64,000 bases of DNA from Ampullaceana balthica (lineage: Eukaryota; Mollusca; Gastropoda; Lymnaeidae), in NCBI GenBank assembly GCA_944989445.1, contig CALYLW010000056.1, forward strand, positions 345,948 through 409,947. The letters are read 5' to 3'. Position 1 is the first letter of the stretch. Each line of letters opens with the position of its first letter. Below are positions 1 through 13,200 of this stretch, one piece after another. The position numbers and the translations under genes were made by a program. The notes under the pieces are model-generated. The model worked only from the letters and a program-made list of their open reading frames with translations. It searched no databases and had not been told where the DNA came from.

Positions 1-63
1 TTTTTGTGTCTGTACTCTCCCCCCCCCCAAACCATTCTTTGCACTGTATATGATGAGCAAGTC

Positions 64-94
64 TGCGGCGTATGCTACCCCGCGGGTCTCTCCA
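64..94 (+). mobile_element. Degenerate Helitron-type 3' terminus
   Basis: GCGGCGTATGCTACCCCGC followed by GGGTCTCTCCAG: a decayed version of the terminus at 194-223 (one hairpin arm mutated and CTAG changed to CCAG). Confidence 0.4.
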
Positions 95-193
95 GAGTTC
101 CGTCTTTACATTGACTCACAGTTGTTTGCCCAAACCCACCCCATTTCGACAACTGTGTCTTTCAGGAAGTCTTCACCCGTCACTAAATCATTA

Positions 194-224
194 GCGGCGT
201 ATGCTACGCCGCGGGTCAGCTAGT
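194..224 (+). mobile_element. Helitron-type 3' terminus (hairpin plus CTAG|T)
   Basis: Perfect 8-bp hairpin GCGGCGTA-TGC-TACGCCGC (194-212), seven bases, then CTAG (220-223) followed by T. This is the classic Helitron 3' end; the rest of the element upstream is not delimited. Confidence 0.6.
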
Positions 225-239
225 GTATAATATAATAAA

Positions 240-497
240 AGCCCAAGACACTGACTCCGTAACGCTGAGGGGCATAGTACAACAGTCCATAGCAGTTAAA
301 AAAGAAAGATATCATTTTGGTTTCGAGATTAACAGAGAGTGTGGTTTTTCTCGCTGTAAAATATTATATTACGTCAATTACCCACACAATTATAAAATAC
401 TTTGTGTACATTTCAGGAAGTTTAATAATTCTTATTTATCAAGTTACTTCGGCTTTTGAAAAAAAGTGGGCGCCATAGGCGCCCTAAAACCCCTAGT
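240..497 (+). mobile_element. Helitron-like fragment with GGGCGCC hairpin end
   Basis: The body (about 280-470) is shared with 4880-5033 and 42700-42970. It ends in hairpin GGGCGCC-ATA-GGCGCCC (468-484), eight bases, CTAG (493-496) and T. The 5' end is not identified. The 78-codon open frame here is element sequence, not a gene. Confidence 0.55.
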
Positions 498-600
498 ATT
501 GTTATATTGATGTTGTTATAATGATGTTGTTCCTGTGATGTTGTTCCTGTGATGTTGTTATTGAGATTTTGTTATTGTTATGTTGTTATTGTAATTTAAG
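498..600. repeat. Degenerate GATGTTGTT minisatellite
   Basis: Repeated GATGTTGTTCCTGT and TTGTTATTG motifs of about 15 bp, directly after the Helitron terminus. Confidence 0.5.
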
Positions 601-669
601 AAACATGTAAAGGTTAGTTAAAACATGTCTGTGCATATAAAAATATATGACATTAATTAAATTTAAGTT

Positions 670-675
670 TTTATT
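670..675 (-). terminator. Candidate poly(A) signal AATAAA for the BACK gene
   Basis: AATAAA on the minus strand about 300 nt beyond the stop codon, in AT-rich DNA. It is the first good hexamer I noticed downstream; position is plausible, but the motif is common in such AT-rich sequence. Confidence 0.3.
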
Positions 676-977
676 GTACACAATAAAAAATAACAGAAGG
701 GGCAAGACTAAATAAAATATTTTATCAGCCATATACAACAGTGTACAATTGCGTACAACCATCTACTAAACTTCACTTATGTTTGAAAACTGTGCGGACA
801 CAGGTTGGTAAGGAAATCCTGACATGTACACACGCATAAACGTTGTTTTTTTCCCCTTTCTTTTCTTTATAATTAGAAGTATACTATCACGACTAACTTT
901 TCTTACTGAGTCATAAACGTTCATGGTTCCCGTCCATTAGTTAACTTCCGTCCACTAGTATTCTAACATGTCCATAA

Positions 978-1270
978 TCAGACCTGACCGCTGTGACGTA
1001 AACTCAAGCTCCTACGACGCTGCTGGCTCACTCGGTGACCACTCCTGTGGGACAGACCAGGACAAGTTTGGGCTCTGTACTTATTAGCTGGCACTGGCGT
1101 CGTAGGGCACTGAAGTCTGTGTCCCCTCCCATCTTCTGTTAGGTGTTTGCTTCGACTTCTCCCCCTTTGATCAGGTTCTTTTTCTGTATTATAGGGATGT
1201 GATGGTATGTCCTCATTGTCTGAGTCCTCGGGCAATGTTTTAGCTCTGTAGTTGTCCAGGAACTCAATAT
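978..1270 (-). CDS. Exon 7 (last coding exon) of BACK-domain gene
   Basis: A clear acceptor (TTTCCTACAG preceded by a pyrimidine run) opens a 293-nt exon ending in TGA at 978-980. It enters in phase 1, as exon 6 requires, and encodes IEFLDNYRAKTLPEDSDNED followed by an Arg/Ser/Pro-rich, probably disordered C-terminus ending RRRSLSLRHSGQV. No domain recognised. Confidence 0.8.
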
Positions 1271-4200
1271 CTGTAGGAAACAATCGGGTGGAAAATAACA
1301 ATTTATAAAATAACATAAAAGTATAACATGAGCGAAGTTAAAAATAACAACAACTCCCAAACAAACACATACTACAAACATCAGTGAATTAAATTACACT
1401 ACAGTTATTTTGTCTTTGTGTACCCTTGTTAGTTTTGGTTTTCTAAGGCAGCGTTCGCCAAATGGTTGTGTACACTAGAGTACATGGTTTGCTACAGCAG
1501 GATTCCAAACGGTTGTTTACGCTAGTGTAAGTTATTTTCTAGAGCAGGATCCCGAAACGATTGTTTACGCTAGTGCAAGTGGTTTTCTAGAGCAGGATCC
1601 CCAAACGATTGTTTACGCTAGTGTAAGTGGTTTTCTAGAGCAGGATCCCCAAACGATTGTTTACGCTAGTGTAAGTGGTTTTCTAGAGCAGGATCCCCAA
1701 ACGATTGTTTACGCTAGTGTAAGTTATTTTCTACAGCAGGATCCCCAAACGATTGTTTACGCTAGTGTAAGTGGTTTTCTAGAGCAGGATCCAATAAAGG
1801 TTGTGTACGGAATTTCGGCTAGTGAACCCAAGGACTTAAATATCAAATAAATATTGACTTAAATATAATCTAAGAAACTATGCACTTAAATCGCTCGCTT
1901 GTCCCGGCGAGCAATGTACACGTGTTTACCAGTATCGAGAACGCTGTGCTGAATTGTCTGGATTGATCAGTATTTACCTATGTTTAGCTTGTATTACCTT
2001 GGAAGTCCTTATGTCCTCTCGACATCAAGGGGAGCGATCTAAAAGTGCACCGTCCTTTAACTCTGACAGCTGGTTTCTCTCCCTTTACTCCGAGAGTGTT
2101 GCAGTTCCACGCGTCGTTGTTATTTCCGGTGTTGTCACTGAAATCCATTGAAATTCCCGCACTTGTGGGCGATTCAGAACTCTTTTCTACTGTCTGACTG
2201 TCGTCTGCTTCCTTTCCTTTGGAAGCCTTTTTCCCGCCTTTGTCCGGTTTCTTCTTCTTTTTCTTCTCCAGTTTATCCGCCATTGCTTTCGGCTTTGATG
2301 TGGCGCCCAGCGACCCAGTAAACGACACCTGTTTTTTCAGGTTCCTCGCCAGCTGTGACTCATCTACGTCTTCGTCAGTCTTTGAACCGCGTTTTTTCGT
2401 CTGCTGCCGCCCTTCGGAAGAACCGCGGGGATGTTCTGTCCTGTGATGACTTCCCTTGCGGTCCTCTCTACTAGGTCGCTCCTTGCGGTCTGCTCGACTT
2501 TGACGTTCCTTGCGGTCTTCCAGACTAGGACGCTCTTTGCGGTCGTCTTTAATAGGTCGCCCCTTTCGGTCCTCTAGACTATGACGCCCCTTTCGGTCCT
2601 CTAGACTATGACGCCCCTTTCGGTCCTCTAGACTATGACGCCCGTTTCGGTCCTCTAGACTAGGATGCTCCTTGCGGTCCTCTTGACTAGGACGCTCTTT
2701 GCGGTCTTCTTTACTAGGACGCCTCTTGTGTCCATCTCCCTTTTCGCGTTCATTTCTGTCCTTTTCTATGTCATGTCCTTCTTTACGGTCCTCCACACTG
2801 TGTCGTCTTTCCTTTGGCTCCAAATCCTTTAAATGCATTCCTTTGAAGTCCTGCCTCCTCCTACGGATGGGCGTGTCGCTGGTTCTCTTTCCGGGACTCG
2901 CCATGTGGGGTTCATGATCCTGCCCCGTGAATTGCGGTGACCTGTAAATGGTGTAAGTTCCGGGCTGATACTGCGGTTTGCACCAAGAGGAAACTCCAAG
3001 GCCATCATGGCCGCCTTGAACGGACCCGTAAGGATGTGAGCTGGGGTCAACGAAGACGTTCCTACCGTGGGAGTCCATTCCACATATTCCTCTGAGAGAA
3101 ACCTCTGTAGTGCCCTGGAAACACGGAGATTCGGGGAGGTTACTCGGCCTGCTTTGCGGGTCATCAACAAAACCGTGTCTATGGTAACAGGACGCTATCT
3201 GGCGTCTGAAAGTATCCATGTTGAAAGCGTACTCCTGAGGGGGTTCCGGTTCATTCCAGACAGGGTTCGGTTCACCTGTCCTGGCGAATGGATGATTCCC
3301 CTCATTGGGGGTCACAGGGGGCAGACCCCCCGGGACGTAGAGTTCCTTGATGGGTGGAGGGATTGTACCGGACAAAACGAGCGCCTTGTACCTGCAGACA
3401 CAAGTGGAAACTTTTATTGGTCATTTCAAGTCTATCGGTAAATTCCCAAAACTGTTTATGAAACATTTTACACTAAGTCACCAATTTACGTTAAAGTACA
3501 TTTTGTATGTGTTTCTTTGTAAATTGGCCAGAAGCTTCCAAGATAAGAAAACATTTGGTTGTATCCAAATGTTAATTCGGTCATTCCTCTGAATCCCCTG
3601 AAGGTCATGGAAATTGTACTCATAATCCCTCCGTATAGGATTTACATGTTTAGAACCATGAACTGTGTGAGTGGGGGGGGGGTCGGTGGATTAGCGTGTA
3701 ACGCAAGCAGGCGAAGAATTTTACCAATTGCTCACAGGGATTTTAAAGTTAATGAATTTATGGAAGCACTCGTATAGTATATAAGTTTTTAAAAAAAATT
3801 AAGGAAAAAAATTCTTTGGAGGTAAAAATTAATTAAAATTATTGTTATAAAACATTAGAGCTACGCATAAATACAACATTTTAATAACTTGGTTTATTTT
3901 TTAAAATCTTAGCTAGAGGTACTAAGACATGAAGTAGAGAAATAACTTTAATTTCCTTTATTTAAAAATCTGAATTAACTCCCTTTAATTTTTGGAGTTT
4001 CTATGACTTCCGAGAACATTTTCAGATCTAAAAAATTGATGGTACTAATCTTTGTTATCCATGTTAAACAATTAAACAAACAGCTCGGAAATTTTCTAAA
4101 ACTAATAAATTATATATACTCAAATGTACCGAGTGTATGTCTACCTAAACCTCTAAGTTGTTCCAGGTATCTAAAAAGGATAAAAAATAAAATAAATCAT

Positions 4201-7200
4201 GGTAATTTAGTTCTAAAGGTTATTCTTTGTGTAACAAAACAGCGCCTGTGTAAATGATGTCTATAACCTTGCCCTGATTTTTAAAAAAAATGTCCATTAA
4301 ACTTTTTATATTTAGTGTTAAGGAAGATGCAGCATTTGCTGACAGCACAGACAACACACATTCAGTTCAGGTTGGGTCAGCTTTATCTCATAAATCAAAC
4401 ATACGTAACTAACATGCGAAATCTTTCTAGTGAGAAAATATTGAGATGAACAAAGGAGTTGATATGTTTAATATATTATACGCGTGCAAGATTTGTCAAT
4501 CTTTTTAGAGCTCTTCAAAGATAATCGATAGATGTCGGCTTTCTTTTGGCAAATCCATTTAATATTTTCAAGGGTTCAACTTAATATGAAAACTAATAAA
4601 AAAAAATTTTAAAACAATTTTTTTTTAAAATTTATTTATTTTTAAAAAAAAACAACACATTTACGAGATTCAGCCTTCAAAGCAAATCTGCAAGAGACAG
4701 AATAACACTTGAAGATCTGAACTTTGCTTACTCTACTCAGCAATCGTAACTTAACATCAGGTGTGAATATTAATTAAACAATATAATTTGCAATTGTCAC
4801 GCAAGTAATGTCTGCCAGTCCTGACGCTACTAATTTTAGAAAGCAGGGAAAACCAAATTACTGCACCAAAACATCAAAAGGTGTGCAAATTAAAGATGCG
4901 CTGTAAAAAAAATATTATATGACGTCATTGGTTTCGCTCATATTTTAATTTTGGAAAAGGGATCAATGTAAAAAGAGGATTTGATGATGGTTAATAGTAA
5001 AATCAAAAAAGAAACGGGGCGCCACAGGCGCCCTGCAACCCCTATAGTAAAATACTTTGTGTACATTTCAGAAAATTTAATATTTCGTATTTATCAAACA
5101 AGGACAAGTTAGTTGGGTTTTTGAAAAAGGTCGGCGCCGTAGGCGCCCTAAAAAAAATAGTGCATTTTTTTTATAAAATAAATAGATGTCAGCTGAAAAC
5201 TTCCGTCATTTTTGTCGGGTGTACGCTAGTTTATAATAAAATCAAGACAAAATTGTATTTAAACAGTTTTTTTTAAAAATGGTATGCATCGTCTCTTCAT
5301 TGACGTCTATCAATACAGTTAGAAGATGATTGGGAGGTGAGGCCTGCTTCAAAATAAAGATGAAATTCACCATAACGCGTCAATACATATTTCGGCAAAG
5401 CGGCTTAAGTTATTCTAGAATTCTATATTGAGAATAGATTGGTTAACAATAGTAGATGTGAGATGGAGTTTGCTTTGCCCAATATAAATGTTAATTTTTT
5501 TAGAATACTTACATCCTAAAGGAAATGTATCTCATGAAAACCCAACTGATATTGCCATTCATGTAATCAGTCATTATTTTACGATTTAGGAATTACCCAT
5601 GAGTGTGATTTAGTTTAGCAAATTTTTAAAAAAATAAAAAATTAAATCCTAGACCTTAAGAAGTGTGTTAGAATTTAATTTATCGGGCAGTGCGTTTGGT
5701 GAAAAGCTAAATTTAGTAAGGGGGCAACATAGCAAAGAAAATTCAAGAACTATGTGTAGTAACTGAACCATAAACCTCGTAGTCTGGAAAGCTTGAGATT
5801 ACTCTCTTAAAGCTTTGGCTAATACCTGGACAACCTGGTTCATCTGCTGAGAAATGCCATACCACATTGTGTGATTGTAGGGCTCACTCGCCGACCTAAT
5901 CAACCCCTCCCCCGCCCCCAAACCGCTATACAAACGAACTCATCCCCATAGCCCGAGATAACCCAGAAAACTGCTAGATCATACACCCAAATATGATCTA
6001 GATCATACACACAAATGTGATCTAGATCATACATCCAAATGCGATCTAGATCATACAACCAAACTTGATCTAGATCATACAACCAAACGTGATCTAGATC
6101 ATACAACCAAATGTGATCTAGATCACACAACCAAATGTAATCTAGATCATACATCCAAATTTGATCTAGATCATACATCCAAATGTGATCTAGATCATAC
6201 AACCAAACGTGATCTAGATCATACAACCAAATGTGATCTAGATCATACAACCAAATGTGTTCTAGATCATACAACCAAATGTAATCTAGATCATACAACC
6301 AAATGTAATCTAGATCATACAACCAAATGTGATCTAGATCAGTGTTTCTCAAAGTGGTGGTCCGCGGACCGGTGCCAGTCCTTGGGCCATCCGCTGCCGG
6401 TCCGCAGATGTTCTCAAAAAAAAAGGACCGAAATTGTCAGTGCAGGTAAAATAGTGCATAAGTCCCTGGTGCATTGGAAAAAATTCCTGCCGGTCCGCCA
6501 TACTAAAAAGTTTGAGAAGCACTGATCTAGATCATACAAACAATGTGATCTAGATCATACAATCAAATGTGATCTAGATCATACAACCAATGTATTCTAG
6601 ATCATACAACCAAATGTGATCTATATCATACAACCAAATGTGATCTAGATCATACAACCAAATGTGATCTAGATCATACAACCAAATGTGATCTAGATAA
6701 TACAACCAAATGTGATCTAGATCATACAACCAAATGTGAGCTAGATCATACAACCAAATGTGATCTACATCATACAAGCAAATGTGATCTAGATCATACA
6801 ACCAAATGTAATCTAGATCATACAACCAAATGTGATCTAGATCATACAACCAAATGTGATCTAGATCATACAACCAAATATGATCTAGATAATACAAGCA
6901 AATGTGATCTAGATAATACAACCAAATGTGATCTAGATCATACAACCAAATGTGATCTAGATCATACAACCAAATGTGATCTAGATTATACAACCAAATG
7001 TGATCTAGATCAGTGCTTCTCAAACTTTTTAGTGTGGCGGACCGGCAAGAATTTTTTCATTGCACCAGGGACCGGTGAACTATTTTCCCTGTACTGGCGT
7101 GGTAGCGTAATGTCCTTTTTTGGTAACTTCTGCGGACCGGCATCAGATGGCCCACGGACCGGCACCGGTCCGCGGACGACCACTTTGAGAAGCACTGATC

Positions 7201-10200
7201 TAGATCATACAACCAAATGTGATCTAGATCATACAACCAAATGTGATCTAGATCATACAACCAAATGTGATCTAGATATCATAAAACCAAATGTGATCTA
7301 GATCTTACAACCAAATGTGATCTAGATCACAGGAGGAAGTTCTAAGCAAAATCTCATTACTTGACACTCCAACTTTATTTTATTGTGAAAATGTATGCAC
7401 ACATTTTGTACACATTAAGCACACATTTCTTACACATTGTGCACACATTAAGCACATATGCACCCATTATTTTTTTTTCTCAAAGCCGACCTTCCAATGA
7501 GACGCTAGATTACAGCTTTCCTGTGTCACCATTCTGTCTCAAAGACGTCACAATGTTTTTTTTTGCCTGGCTATTTCAAGCTGTATGATGGAAACGGCTA
7601 AGAGTAAACCGGACAAAAAGTTTCGTCCTCTTACTATTAATTTTCGCATCCATCTTTCTCAGCGGTCCGGTCTTAGCAGACGATAGAAGATTTCAGCAGC
7701 TCGCCTGAATATTGATTGGATTAAGGGGAACCTTGCACTACATTTTTTAAATCTTTGGAGTTTCATATTAATGTAATGACGTAGACACAATGAAGGAAAA
7801 GCCTGGCAAGTCCTTATTAGGACAAGAGGTAGGACACAAAGAGGACATTTCGTGTGTCATTTTAAAGATCTTTTTACGAATCACGCATATGACAATTTAA
7901 AAATGTTTAATGACTGAATATTTGGAACTGCTAAAGAAGGATTCTGTGAATAGTTGTAAGGTTATTTGTAAAGGCTTGAAAATGCCTGATTGAACATAAC
8001 TGTTACATGGGATAGAGCCCCGCCAAGTTAAATAGATTACAAATATACATATAATTATATATTACAACTGTAACAAGAGGTATAGGACAACTGCATCACT
8101 TATAGATTACAACTATAACAAGAGATAGGACAACTGCAACAATTATAGATTTACAACTGTAACAAGAGATAGGACAACTACAACACTTATAGATTACAAC
8201 TATAACAAGAGATAGGACATGCCACCATATTACATAAGAATATTATTGAATGAATCGCGTTCAGGTTAAAGGACAATGAAATGTAAATAATATAGATGAA
8301 AACATCAAGCATAACATCTTAACAGAGAACGTTCAGAACTAGACGTCTTCAATAACAAACAAATAGGGATAAGAGAAGGATAACAGAATGATATCAGAAT
8401 GATAATATATTGATAACAGAATGATAATATAATGATAACAGAAGGATAACAGAAAGATAACAGAAGGATAACAGAAGGATAACAGAACGGTAACAGAATG
8501 ATAATATAATGATAACAGAATGATAGTATAATGATAACAGAATGATAATACAATGATGACATCAGATTTTGTTTAGGACTATCACGGCAAACAGGTAAAT
8601 ATTTGGAGTATGCTGTAATCACCAATAACACTTGAATTATTAGGGTAGTGAAATTATTAGGAAACATTCATATTAAAAACTGTGTATAAGTGCATAATTA
8701 AAAGTATTGAATGCACCAGGCTTGTGCTAACGAGGTCAAGACGTGCTAGGAGGGGTGTGACCATTAATTGATAGATTTTGTCAAAATGTGTTTATGTCAG
8801 AACAATGTTAGCTCCCCTCTTGTTGCGGCAGCAGCTACCTGGGGGATCATGTGATACTCTGTGATTCCTACCTACACAATTTCTATAGTCTTTTACCCTC
8901 ACCCGCCCCACAAATCTAATTAATCATCTTTACCTCAACTCCACACAAATGTTCTTTTATATAAAGTCGCAACGCCCCTTTCCGCCAATAACCAAGTGGT
9001 TAGAGCACCCGGGATAGTGCGATATAAAACGTTGCTACCCTTAATGGCAGTCTATACATGCCAACGTGTAAACCACGGGCAAGCTCAAACAACCCTTTAA
9101 TTTAATACGTCGTCTTGTAGTATAGAGGTACACCAACAATAATTAAACGGAATGTTGAAAACCTGAAATTCACAAGGTTGTGAATGGTTGGTTGTGTGTT
9201 TTTTTAAATAATTTATTTTTGTTACAGGGGAGACCACAACAAAAAATTTGGAATTATCATCATGTCTTATTATTAATTTTTGTCTCCCTTGAATTGTAAG
9301 GTGATGAGATTAATGCGCACTAAAATGCAATTAAATAATTTAATGCGAGTCAAAAAATTTAATATCGTTCTTGATTTTAAAGTATCATTGGAGACAAATA
9401 AAGTACTGAAAAGAAAAAGAAGTATTAGAAGTGAAGGGACTTATAATAACTGCCTTACTGACTGTTAAGAAAACACTGTCAATAAAATCTGATCACAAAC
9501 TCAAATTATTACTAACTCCATTTCTTTAGCAAAATTGAAATGCGGAATGAGGTATCAAAAGTTAATTTTAGAAACAGAAAATAGGTCAATAAAAATAGTA
9601 TCGCCAACTGACCGAAATATCAAGAGAACTAATTAAAAAATGTGTCATTTTAACAAAGTTAATGACGTAAAATCTTGATGTTGTCAGAATGGTAATTAAA
9701 TTATTTATTTTTTAGAATGAGTAAAAGGAAAGAATTGAAGACCAAATAAAACATGCTTTATGATAACTAAATGAGATTCCTTAGGGATGAATATAGTTGA
9801 AATGCTTTATGATGACAAAATTAGATCGCCTTGGGATGAATATAGTTGAAATGCTTTATGATGTCTAAAATTAGATCGCCTTGGGATGAATATAGTTGAA
9901 ATGCTTTGTGATGACTAAAGTTGTGCCACTGACCTGTACATGTTGAGCAGAGCTTCCATGCCATCAATGCCAGTAAACAGGTGAATGTTGGGTTCTATGT
10001 AGGTGATGATGTCACGTGGGTCAATGTACATGTATCGGACACACTTTAGGGCACGGCCTGATGCATGTACACAAAGGTGAATTTAACGATCTTATTTTAA
10101 CATAGCTAAATTTTACGAACTCGATTTAACATTTATAGAAGTCAACACATGCACATTAATTTATAGAGCTCGTATATTACCGTGTACATTTATATAACGC

Positions 10201-13200
10201 GTGTATACACTAACAATGTTGGCGAACTTATTCTAGAACAGATACATTTATACAACCCATGTAGCAAAGGTAGATATAATAGAGAAAGAAACACCCTAAC
10301 TAAATAAAATAAATAACATTTAATGACACAGCTAAAAATATTTAAAAAACGTAAAAAACGAAGTTTTTTACTATAAATCCTTTATGTATGAGACGTAACT
10401 AAAAGAATGTTCATTATAATACGCAGCGCAAGACCATCCAAAAATACACATTTGTAGTTGTGTCGTAAAACATTTTTAATATAATGCGCACCGTGTGTTG
10501 TCAATAAAATACGCACAGAAAGATTGTTCAATATAATGCGCACCCTTACACTCTATCTAAAAAAATAACATGATACATAGGAATAAATAAGATAATCTAA
10601 AAAATCAATAATTCAATTACGGTACATGTGGTCGATCTGAAATTTTGATACATTGTTTTTATCATCGGTACGAAACTGCCTGCAAAATTTCAGCTCACTA
10701 GCTTACGAGGAAATGGGTTAAAAATTGATCCAAAGTTTTGGCGACAAGCAAGGGTGCAACCAGACACCACGAGTTAATATAAATCCTTTATGTACGAGAC
10801 GTAACTAAAAGAATGTTCATTATAATACGCAGCGCAAGACCATCCAAAAATACAAAATTGTAGTTGTGTCGTAAAACGTGTTTAATATAATGCGCACCGA
10901 TCAGGAATATGTTTATGAAAAGTGTTGTCAATAAAAGTACGCACCTTATTGCGCGACAGAAAGGTTGTTCAATATAATACGCACCGCGACGCTCTATCTC
11001 AAAAAATTACATGATACATAGGAATAAATAAAATAATCTAAAAAATCAATAATTTAATTACGGTACATGCGATTGATCTGAAATTTTGATACATTGTTTT
11101 TATCATCGGTACGAAACTGCCTGCAAAATGTCAGCTCGCTAGCTTACGAGGAAGTGGGTTAAAAATCGATCCAAAAGTTTTGGCGACAAGCAAGGGTGCA
11201 ACCAGACACCACGAGTTAATATAAAGGATTTAATTTTAAAAAAAACGTAAAAAACTAAGTTTTTGACTATAAATCCTTTATGTACGAGACATAACTAAAA
11301 GAATGTTCATTATAATACGCAGCGCAAGACCATCCAACAATACAAATTGTAGTTGTGTCGTAAAACATGTTTAATATAATGCGCACCGATCAGGAATATG
11401 TTTATAAAAAGTGTTGTCAATAAAATACGCACCTTATTGCGCGACAGAAAGGTTGTTCAATATAATACGCACCGCGACGCTCTATCTCAAAAAATAGCAT
11501 GATACATAGGAATAAATAAAATAATCTAAAAAATCAATAATTTAATTACGGTACATGCGATCGATCTGAAATTTTGATACATTGTTTTTATCATCGGTAC
11601 GAAACTGCCTGCAAAATTTCAGCTCGCTAGCTTACGAGCAAGTGGGTTAAAAATCGATCCAAAGTTTTGGCGACAAGCAAGCAAGCAAGCAATCAGGGTC
11701 ACGCAGACACCACGAGTTAATATAAAGGATTTAATATAAAGAAAAACCCGTAAAAAACCAAGTTTTTGACTATAAATCCTTTATGTACGAGAAGTAACTA
11801 AAAGAATGTTCATTATAATACGCAGCGCCAGACCATCCAGAAATACAAAATTGCAGTTGTGTCGTAAAACATGTTTAATATAATGCGCACCGATCAGGAA
11901 TATGTTTATAAAAAGAGCTGTCAATAAAATACGCACCTTATTGCGCGACAGAAAGGTTGTTCAATATAATACGCACCGCGACGCTCTATCTCAAAAAATA
12001 GCATGATACATAGGAATAAATAAAATAATCTAAAAAATCAATAATTTAATTACGGTACATGCGATCGATCTGAAATTTTGATACATTGTTTTTATCATCG
12101 GTACGAAACTGCCTGCAAAATTTCAGCTCGCTATCTTGCGAGCAAGTGGGTTAAAAATCGATCAAAAGTTTTGGCGACAAGCAAGCAAGCAAGCAAGGTC
12201 GGCCGCAGACACCACGAGTTAATATAAAGGATTTAATAAAAAAACCCGTAAAAAACCAAGTTTTTGACTATAAATCCTTTATGTACGAGAAGTAACTAAA
12301 AGAATGTTCATTATAATACGCAGCGCCAGACCATCCAGAAATACAAAATTGCAGTTGTGTCGTAAAACATGTTTAATATAATGCGCACCGATCAGGAATA
12401 TGTTTATAAAAAGAGCTGTCAATAAAATACGCACCTTATTGCGCGACAGAAAGGTTGTTCAATATAATACGCACCGCGACGCTCTATCTCAAAAAATAGC
12501 ATGATACATAGGAATAAATAAAATAATCTAAAAAATCAATAATTTAATTACGGTACATGCGATCGATCTGAAATTTTGATACATTGTTTTTATCATCGGT
12601 ACGAAACTGCCTGCAAAATTTCAGCTCGCTATCTTGCGAGCAAGTGGGTTAAAAATCGATCAAAAGTTTTGGCGACAAGCAAGCAAGCAAGCAAGGTCCG
12701 CCGCAGACACCACGAGTTAATATAAAGGATTTAATAAAAAAACCCGTAAAAAACCAAGTTTTTGACTATAAATCCTTTATGTACGAGAAGTAACTAAAAG
12801 AATGTTCATTATAATACGCAGCGCCAGACCATCCAGAAATACAAAATTGCAGTTGTGTCGTAAAACATGTTTAATATAATGCGCACCGATCAGGAATATG
12901 TTTATAAAAAGAGCTGTCAATAAAATACGCACCTTATTGCGCGACAGAAAGGTTGTTCAATATAATACGCACCGCGACGCTCTATCTCAAAAAATAGCAT
13001 GATACATAGGAATAAATAAAATAATCTAAAAAATCAATAATTTAATTACGGTACATGCGATCGATCTGAAATTTTGATACATTGTTTTTATCATCGGTAC
13101 GAAACTGCCTGCAAAATTTCAGCTCGCTATCTTGCGAGCAAGTGGGTTAAAAATCGATCAAAAGTTTTGGCGACAAGCAAGCAAGCAAGCAAGGTCCGCC

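Larger units (their letters stand above)
5977..7330. repeat. 24-bp satellite (AACCAAATGTGATCTAGATC)
   Basis: Roughly 40 copies of a 24-bp unit containing the palindrome GATCTAGATC, interrupted by two hAT MITEs. As 24 is divisible by three, the minus strand reads as a repeated LYDLDHIW octapeptide over about 150 codons twice. These frames are by-products of the repeat, not genes. The array sits in intron 5 of the BACK gene. Confidence 0.95.

Noticed and set aside
5900..7023. Two ~150-codon minus-strand frames of LYDLDHIW repeats
   Set aside because: They are a translation of the 24-bp satellite, broken by MITEs; no start context, homology or splice logic.
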